In this document: in pieces, positions 23,801 through 32,800 of the stretch
How positions within the stretch are numbered: the stretch's first letter is position 1
Layout of the letters: each line of letters begins with the position of its first letter
Source of the DNA: Symsagittifera roscoffensis
Lineage: Eukaryota > Xenacoelomorpha > Acoela > Convolutidae
Direction of reading: 5' to 3'
Assembly: GCF_963678635.1 (NCBI RefSeq)
Contig: NC_087063.1
Coordinates: 26,905,649 to 26,965,648, forward strand
Length of the DNA: 60,000 bases
Program-made: the position numbers and the translations under genes
Notes under the pieces: generated by a model
The model's database searches: none
What the model saw: only the letters and a program-made list of their open reading frames with translations
What the model was told of the DNA's origin: nothing

Positions 23801-26800
23801 TTTAGTAAATTTTCTAATAGGAAGATTTTGTGGTTTGGCAAACCCTACTAGTTCTCAAAATGGACCAAAACTACTTTCTGGTCTCGATAATTGAACCAGA
23901 TTCCACAAAAGTACGTCATGTAAATATCCCTGAGAACTCTAAATCTTATACATTTGGTAAAGAAATAAACATATTTGGTGGTAGGTAATACTTAATGGGC
24001 CGCAAAATCGTGAGAACACGAATACAAAATTCGTTTTCACTCAAATTAACTTTCTCGTATGCGACTTGATTTAAGTTGAAAGTGGGGAGGGCTATAAAAA
24101 GGCTATTGTCTCCAACGCTCAGTCGGTGGCTCGAGAATTAAAATGATCTGTGCTTGCGAGGGTGAGGCTTGCGAGGGTGAGGCACTTTTTCACGGCCCGA
24201 AAACATAACCAAAACAATTGCAGATGAGTCTAATTAAAAGCACACAGCGGTTCTCAGTATATAGCTGAACAGCTCATACTTTGTTCACCGCTCCTAAAAG
24301 CAAATGGGCTCCTTTTCCTTTTCTCTTCTTTTAATTCAATTTAAATTTGTCATATTGTAATGAAAGATTAAGTACTGAAAAATAATGTAATGAAAACAAG
24401 AAAATGATTTGAAATTTATTAGCCAGCCCGTCTCCAATAATCAATCGCCTCGCAAAAAAGCATACCTATTGAAGCTTTGAAATTTTGACATACTATCGGC
24501 TATTTCAAACCGAAGTGGTTTGCATTTGAAAGAGCCATGGAACTTTGCAATTTTGATCAGTTATTTCATGAAACATAACCAATGGCGAACAGTTAAATTT
24601 TTCTATTGAAGCGATGGAATAATGAAATATATCAAATTGCTTTAGAGACCAAATCAATTCGCAAAAGGTTCATTTTGTTCTTAAAAAAGCTACTGAATCT
24701 ATAAATACTTGAAATGTTTCGAGTAGCAATTGCTTCATAGACCGAATCAGTTCACGAAATGTTCAAGTTATTCTTAAATCTCGAATTGTTTCATAGAATG
24801 AATTGGTTCGCAACAAGCCCAAATTCTCCTGAAAAAAGCTACGCAAGCTATGAAATTTTTGTATGTCAAGTAATGTCATCAAGCAAGTCGGTCGGCAAGA
24901 AAATTGAATTTTCTATTGAAGTCATTCAACCGATAAAAGTAATTTTATAGAAGGGATCGGTTCGCAAAATTAAAGTTTTCCTATGTAAGCTGTTGAAGCT
25001 ATGAAAATTTGAAAAAAAAATTATTTCGTAGACCAAATCGGTTCGCGAAAAGCTTAGGCTTCTGTAAGCAACCAAGTTTTTCACAACGAAACTTGAAACA
25101 TTTCAAGCTATTAAAAGATCAAAGTTTCGTGAAAAAATTATAAGTAAACTAATCAAGCTATGAAATATTTCCAGATATTTCAAATTGCGAATCGGTTTGC
25201 AAAAGTTTGAGTTCTTCCGCGCAAGCTATTTAAGCGATGAAACTTTGATATATTTCAAATTATTTCATAGCACGAACTGATTTGCAAAATGTTTCAGGTT
25301 TTCCAAGCAAGCTTTCCAAGCTAAGAAACTTTGATACAATTCAAATTGTTTCATAGCGCCAATCAGTTTGCAAAAAATTTGAGTTTTTCCAAGCAAGTTT
25401 TTCAAACTATGAAGTATTTCATAGCGCGAATCGATTTGCAAAAAATTTGAGTTTTTGCCGAGCAAACTATTTAGGCAATGAAACATAAAATATTGTAAAA
25501 TATTTCATAGACCGAATCAGCTCAAAAACGAAACAATTTTTTAAGCAAGCTACTTAAGTTTAGAAACTTTGAAATACTTTAAATTACGCAGAAAATTCAA
25601 TTTTTATAAACAAACTATTCAACCTTGAAACTTTAAAATAATTCAAGTTATTTCATAAAGCGGATAGCTTCAAAAAAAGCCCTTTTTTTTAAATCGTGGA
25701 GCTAGCTTTTTATTTGATTTGTTTCAGACTGAAATGAATCTGAGAACCTTAAAATTTGGCCAAAATTGAGCAAGTTCTGTCTAGCTTTGAAGTTCGAGTT
25801 CAAACTTTTTGAAGATTATTAGATTTTTAAAAAAAGAATTCTAGAGTATTCCAGACTTTAGAAAATTCGATAGCCGCTTTAAATAATTCTTAGACATTTT
25901 GATCTAAGCCTTTTAAAAGGTTGTGCTCGATAGTCCCTTAAAAATTAGGCTTTATGCTAAATTGATGTCATTCATTTAAAATATAAGCTTTGAGTTCAAT
26001 GCTCTCAAAAACAATTGAAAATTTACGGAAAATTGCTAAAAATGAATGAAAATCCATACCGCTTCATGGAGCGACTCTTTTTTGGACGCTTTCCTAGAAC
26101 TGTCACTACTGTAGTCTGACCTTGAGGCAGACCTATCTCGGATCAGATTTTCGCGGTTATTGCTCGTCGAATCCAATTGGTCGAACATATCTTGATGCTG
26201 ATTGTTCAATGTGGGTGAATCAGGGTCCAGATTGGTGAGTGTAGAAGTCTTGTTTTTCTCTTCAAGAGTGGCTTTTATGTTCTGGTTTTCCTGTTCCAGT
26301 TGTTGAACCAGATCTTTGAGCCTTTTGCATTCACTTTGCAAATCCTGAAAAAATCTTAAGAGCTTCAATAAATCTTTTTTAAATGCTATTTTGACATCAT
26401 TTCGCAAATTAGGATAAACAATTTCAAGTAGATTGTCGCCCTTATCAAGACTAAGGGCAGCTTTTGAGGGCAAGTTTGTGGTAAAAATTTTTTCAAATTC
26501 CAATCGGCATTTAATTTACCTTGAGATAGTTTTTCGATACAGCGAAAAAAGGCATTAAAAATGAGCTTTTAAAAAGCCAACAGATCCAGATGTTTTCAAA
26601 ATTTTTTAAGCTTGACTAAAAAATTGCTACTAAAAAAATTGCGTCGCCATGTGGGCGGCACTATAATTAACAAGCTTAGCGAAACAAATTCAGTTCAAAA
26701 TAATGTTCAGCTCGGCTTCACTTTTTTGAGATGATATAAAAAGTTCTGCCAACAATTATTTGTCAAAAAGTCGGAGTTTGCCTTGAAAAAGGCACACCAA

Positions 26801-29800
26801 AGTCAAATATTCCTTCGAAAACTGTCTTCAAAAAATGAGAGTGACCTTCTGGGCTGTGATAGCAGTGTGCACTTTCTCCGTCACTTCATTGAGACACTTC
26901 TCATAGCTGTGCTGCTGACTCCTGCTGCTCTCACTCAGCCGTTTGTTCTCCTGCTCCAGCTGAACTATCCTGTCATTCATCTTCGCCTCCATCTCCTCCA
27001 CAGACTGGGAATGGTGAGTCATGTCTGCTAGTCCCCCACCACCCGGCGGCACTCCTCCTGTCAGAGTTTGCTGTCTAGACTGGCTGCGAGTCTGAAATAT
27101 TACAATCAAGGTCACAAAATTTGGCTATGATTGTTACTAGATTTTGAAGTGCGATTATTCACAGTAGCTCTGAAAAAGTGTTATTTAACTGAGATAAGAG
27201 CCTGAAACATTACAAGCTGGCTCGAGCTGATACGTTACAAAATTTTATGAAATTTTTACTAAAAAATCAATTTCTACCAAAAAAATCAAGCGGCCAAGTT
27301 TGTTCTGAAAACAATTAAGAGTTCGAAAAATATGTGCCAATCAAAGATCAGAGCCTTTTTTTACTTTCATGCATACCAACCATCAATCTTTTTTTTAACT
27401 TTCACAAATCTTTATAAGTTCTTACCTTTTTTTTCAACTTTCACAAATCTTTATAATTTCTTACCTTTTTTTTGCCGGCTGGGCGTGGTTTCCTCAGACT
27501 GCTTATGAGTTGGTTGCTCTTCTGGCTGATCTGTCCCAGTTGGGTGTGGAGTGTCTGCAGTCTGGACCTGCTGGCCTCGTTCTCCTCTATCAACTGACCC
27601 ACTCTCTCCTCCGCCTCCTCACGCAACGCACGCTCCTCCTCTAGTTCACGCTCGATCAGCTCACGCTATATAAACAGAAAAACATATTAATCATAATAAT
27701 AATCAGGGGCGGGTTTGGGGAGGAGCGGGGGGGGGGGGGGGGTTTAATGTTTAAGGTTTAAGCCGTTTTTTATAGAAAAATAACCAAGTGATTTTGAGAG
27801 ACTCTGAGTTTTTTTGAACACCCCTCTGTTCCTTTTTCTTCTCAGGGATTCGACCCCCCGCCGACCCAAGGAGTCTCTCCTTTGTATACAAATGCCTAGA
27901 AACGCCTTTTTGGTCTGTGTTCTCAAAATTTTGCCTGTGACACAGAAATTGCGGCCGAAGCAGCGTCTTTTTAGTGCTTTGGGAGAGCTCTGAAACTCAA
28001 TTTAATCGACCTTAGAAAAATCTGAAAGTCCACCCCTCCTTGAGAAAAGCTTAGACCCGCCCCTGATAATCATAATAATGATCATAATAATCATAATAAT
28101 AATTATAATAATCATATTAATAACAAAAATAATAATAATACTATTAATATCAATCGTAATAAAAATCAGGGATGGATTTAGGGGGGGGGGCAGGGGAGGC
28201 GGACGCTTTTCCCCATCCTCAGGGTTTCGACCCCCTGCCGACCCAAAGGTTTCCACCTTTGTACGATTTTGAGGTATCCATTTTTGGTGGCTGAACCATA
28301 AAATTTTTCTTTTCAAAGTTGCCGTTGGCGCAAGTACTCCTTAATTTTTTGGGGGGGGGGGGGGGGAGCGTGCGCCAAAAAAATGCAACTTTACGGTCAA
28401 AATATTCAAAAAAAATCCTAATGTTTTTTTTCCAAAATTTTGCTTGCGGCGCAGAAATTTTTGTCAAAACAGTGCCTTTTTTAGTACTTTGGGAGGTCTC
28501 GGAAAATCAATTTGGTCGACCTACAAATATGTCGACAAATTTTCAAAAAAAATTGAAAATCCGCCCCCTTCTCCCTTGAGAAAACCCTAGATCCTAGATC
28601 CGCGCCTGGTAATCATAATAATAATCATAAAAACCAATCATAGTCATGATAAAAATAATAACCACCACAAATTTGTTTTCTCGAAGACAACAGACTCTTA
28701 TTATTATACAGATTAATACAACAGATTATTATTTACACAACTTTCCATAAAAAAACCCATTTGGAAGAAAAAACGTCTAATTTTTTTAATGGGCTCTACT
28801 TCAAAATTTTTTTTGTTTCTGATATGTTTTTTTAAAGAAACAAAATAGGATTAGGGCCTGAAATTATATGATACTTGTACGCAACCGGTCAATCTTTTTC
28901 ATGCAGCCCTTTACTTTTAAAGTCGTAGTTTTTCAATTATGTTCTTTCAACTGAGTTTATTTATTATTGTGATTTGTGTAAATAATAGTCGGGTATGTTA
29001 TTTTCTTGAAAAGAAATCTATGATTGTTTTTATGATTTTTATTATGGTTATAATTATCATTTCTATTATGATTATCATTATGAAAATTTTTATTGTTATT
29101 ATTAAAGCGCATAGTGGTAAGGTGTTCACTCTGAAATCGTCAGATCGTGTAATCGATCCCATGCAATGACAATGATAGTGTATGGGGACGAGCACTTGAC
29201 CTCTAGCTTCAGGTCTACCACAGCTTGAACAATTTCGGCTGCAATAGTGGTACCATTTAAAAATTCTAGACGAAAAAAACGGCCTTGGGTCGCAAAAAAA
29301 GAGCTTCGCTCAACAAAATAACACAGTCTGGAATGTGGGGAGATAATACAAATGAACTATCCTCGACAGGACTGTTAAGGCCTACTGATAGCTCCTCTGC
29401 GATTCGCAGGAACCACATTATTTTTATTATTATTATGATTATTATTATTATGATCATTATTATTATTATCAGGGGCGGATCTGACTAATAATAAAAAATC
29501 CCATTTGCAAGAAAAAACTTTTTATTGTTATTTCAAATCCCATTTCAAAGTTTTTTTTCTAAAATTTTCTTCTTCAAAAGTAAGGGACTACATGAACAAA
29601 GATTGGCCGGTTGCGTACAAATATCATATAATTTCAAACCATAGTCCCAACTTTTTTACTTGGAGAAAAAACAAATTAGAAACAAAAAACTTTCCAAATT
29701 TTTTGTCGTTTTTAGTGCTGTATTTACATCAAAAAATTAACCCTGGAACGTTCACTTTAAGCTGTAAAAAATCGAATTCGTCATCATAATTAGCTATTTG

Positions 29801-32800
29801 CTTAGGTCGATAGAATTTAGATATTGGAAAGCCTAAAGTTCTTTTGAGGTCCAGAGTGGCTTTGTAATTACAGTTTATAAGTGTACTGTCAAGTTGCTAG
29901 AAAATCAGTATCAAAAAATCACATTTTGTTGACTTGTGGTTTAGCTTTCAGAGCATTATAAAATCGTGTTATAGAATTCTCAGAATTTTCAATAATCAGA
30001 ACTCTCAATACGCTCGAGCGCTAGTTAACAGTTTTATATAGATGGGCGGAGATTTTTTAGTAGATACCATAAAATGAGGCGGGGTTGTTAAGTAGATCCG
30101 GGTTTTGTACTAGAAAAGAAATCAGGCTTCACTCACGTAGTCTTCTGGTGAGTCACTGAGTGCATTCTTCTGCAGTTCAGCCACAGTCATTCGCTCCCTA
30201 AACAGATAAGCTGAAATGGATCTTTGATAGGAGAAATATTTCATCCCAGAATGGTCATAGGGCAAAATACTTTCAACCAATGAAAAGTCTCCGCAAAATT
30301 TCCGCAAAACATCCTGAATTGCCATGATTCATTTGAATCACTAGTCGGTACTCAATAACCAGGAAGGAAGCTTGACGATTCAATCAGGGTATCTGATAGT
30401 TGAAATGATTTTGATTGGTAGGTAGTTTTCTGTAATTGAATTATCATGCCATCAGAATAAACGCGTTATAACTAAAAATCGTAACATAACGAAACAGATT
30501 CGTTTGAGTCATTCGTTGAGTCAATTATAGTTACAAACACAATTTTTGCCTAATTTACTAGCTGTAAGATGCTGCAAGGATCAATCCGCCGTAGAAACTC
30601 TACCGTTTCGCACTATCACTATTTTGGATATAAAACTCAAGATAAGACTGCTCGCATTGGAGAATGCCCTGAAGTTTCTGACTATATTTTAAGGCTTCGA
30701 GTTGTGTTTGCTTTTAAAAATTGGATGAAACTTTTAAAAATTAAAAAAAAAACTCAAAAAACTGGGATTTTTTTTGATAAGCACCCCCCTACAGGCTATG
30801 TTACGTACATTGTGATGTTCTTAGCGTCTATTTTTGTATTCATGACATCAAAAAGCAGATTGATGAGCAGATTAATGAGCGGCTGACACGTTAAAAGCAC
30901 GGAATAACTCGCGTGTTAATTGTCCTGAATAAGCAAAACTGGCAATTTTTAAACCTTCATGTCTTTTCAAAAAACAATCGCATGCTTAATATCTTATTAA
31001 TTTTGCGCTCAGGGCATCACTCGTTTTTAAATAATACAAAAATGTCAATTCAAAACTAGCTAGTCTGGAGAAAAAATCACGCGAGCACAAATATTCCACC
31101 TTTTTCTTCAAAAGTCGGAACAACAAGAATGCGCAAAAAACCGTGCAAAATCTCAGATAATTTAAGTACTCCTTGAATCTTGAGAAACGTTTTTGCTCTA
31201 TCGAAATTGATAAAAATAATTTGAAAAAAGTTGGAAAATGAGTGATTTTTTTTCACTTCGTCTTCAAATACAAAGAGGTGTATTCTGCGTATCGTTTTGT
31301 ATTGTAAAAGATAAATTGTTGGCCTCAATTTAGTTTGAAATGATTTAATTAGCCATTTATATGTGTTATAAGAAGTCAACATACGGCGCGTTTATTATTG
31401 CAAATGGCCCAAATAGGCAACTTATAAACCCCCTATAGTAGTATTAGCAAATAATCAGTGGTGAGAAACTGCTTAAGTTTGAGCTCAAAACAACGACATC
31501 TTTCTGATGGTCAAAAGTTTCAAAAACACTTTTGGGGGACATGATATTTTTTGCAATAAATTTGAACACCCAACCCACAATGTAAAAAAACTTTCATTCT
31601 AATTTTCTTTTACCGCTTTCACTATTAGCAATAAATCTGATTTCATGATGAAAACTTTGGCGCCAAATGAGCTATTTTTAGTGAACAACGTGCGCTTGTA
31701 GAAAAAAACGTAATCTTGTTTTCAAAAACTTCAGCACATATTTTTCTATATTTTGCCGGCTAAAATTTTTGTCATTTGGTGATTTTTACAAGCGCTTCAG
31801 GAGAACTCAGATAATGGTTGATGAAAATTTTGAGGACCTAACTAAAGCTGTATGAAACTCAGGGGTGGATCCAGGATCTTCTCTAGCGTGGCGGGTTTTT
31901 AAAAAAAATCGACCCCCTTTAGGAATTCGACCCCCTGCCGACCAAAAGGGTCCCCCCTTTGGTACTTTTTAAGAATCTATTTTTGGCCGACCGGCCCTAA
32001 AAACTTTCTAAAGGAGATTTCGACGCCATACTAATTTTGAGGGGGGAGCGCGCTACTAATTATGAAATAGCGCTGAAATAATTTTGCATTTTCATCAATA
32101 ATTTAGGACAGATTTTTGCTGATTTTTGAGTATTCTAAATCACTAAAAAAACGAAGATCCTATCCTACTGAGGCTCGATCTACCGGAGTGCAGACTCTTA
32201 TGATGCTCTTACTATAATTTATGTCAATATAGGTATAGGGTTCAAAATCAACTTTATCATTTAAGTGATTGTCACAAGAATTCGGTTATAATTTTTGGAA
32301 TAAAATTGTAGCAATCTAACTCTGATTTCTCCCTGAAACATTCCCGGGAGAACCTGAAATAATTGAAACTTTTTGATTCATTAATGAATCAGCAATAAAT
32401 ATTTGGGTTCACAGGAGAAGGTACTGCAAAATTCGCAATGATTGACGATGCGACTTCAACCCGGGCATCTTAAAGAAAGATTAGTTTCAAATCAGTTCTT
32501 AAATTGATTTACCTCTCGAGATTTTGTTGCTCGTTTTCCAGCTGGTTAGTCAACTGTTCAATTTCGCTCTGAAGAAGTTCCTGAAACAAATCAAAAAGAA
32601 TTTTAACTCGTTCTACAATTAGGCTTTAAGCAAACATTTTTGATAGTTTTATTGATCGAGAGTACTTCAAAATTTGCTGCTCTCTTCATTTTTTATATAT
32701 CTAGACAGCTATATGTATATAGTACATGCATATTTGTAGTTTGAAATATTTTGTGAAAAATATGAATGAATTTTTTGCGTCATCACACCTGAGCAGTCCT

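Noticed and set aside
24460-25670. Possible CRISPR-like regular repeat array
   Set aside because: Units are degenerate, adjacent and without unique spacers, in a eukaryotic intron; it is a satellite.
29106-29163. Functional tRNA gene
   Set aside because: No closed acceptor stem or clear anticodon arm; it fits a SINE head better.
30569-30886. 105-codon plus-strand ORF
   Set aside because: Overlaps foldback-family repeat; low-complexity Lys-rich stretch and no homology recognised.
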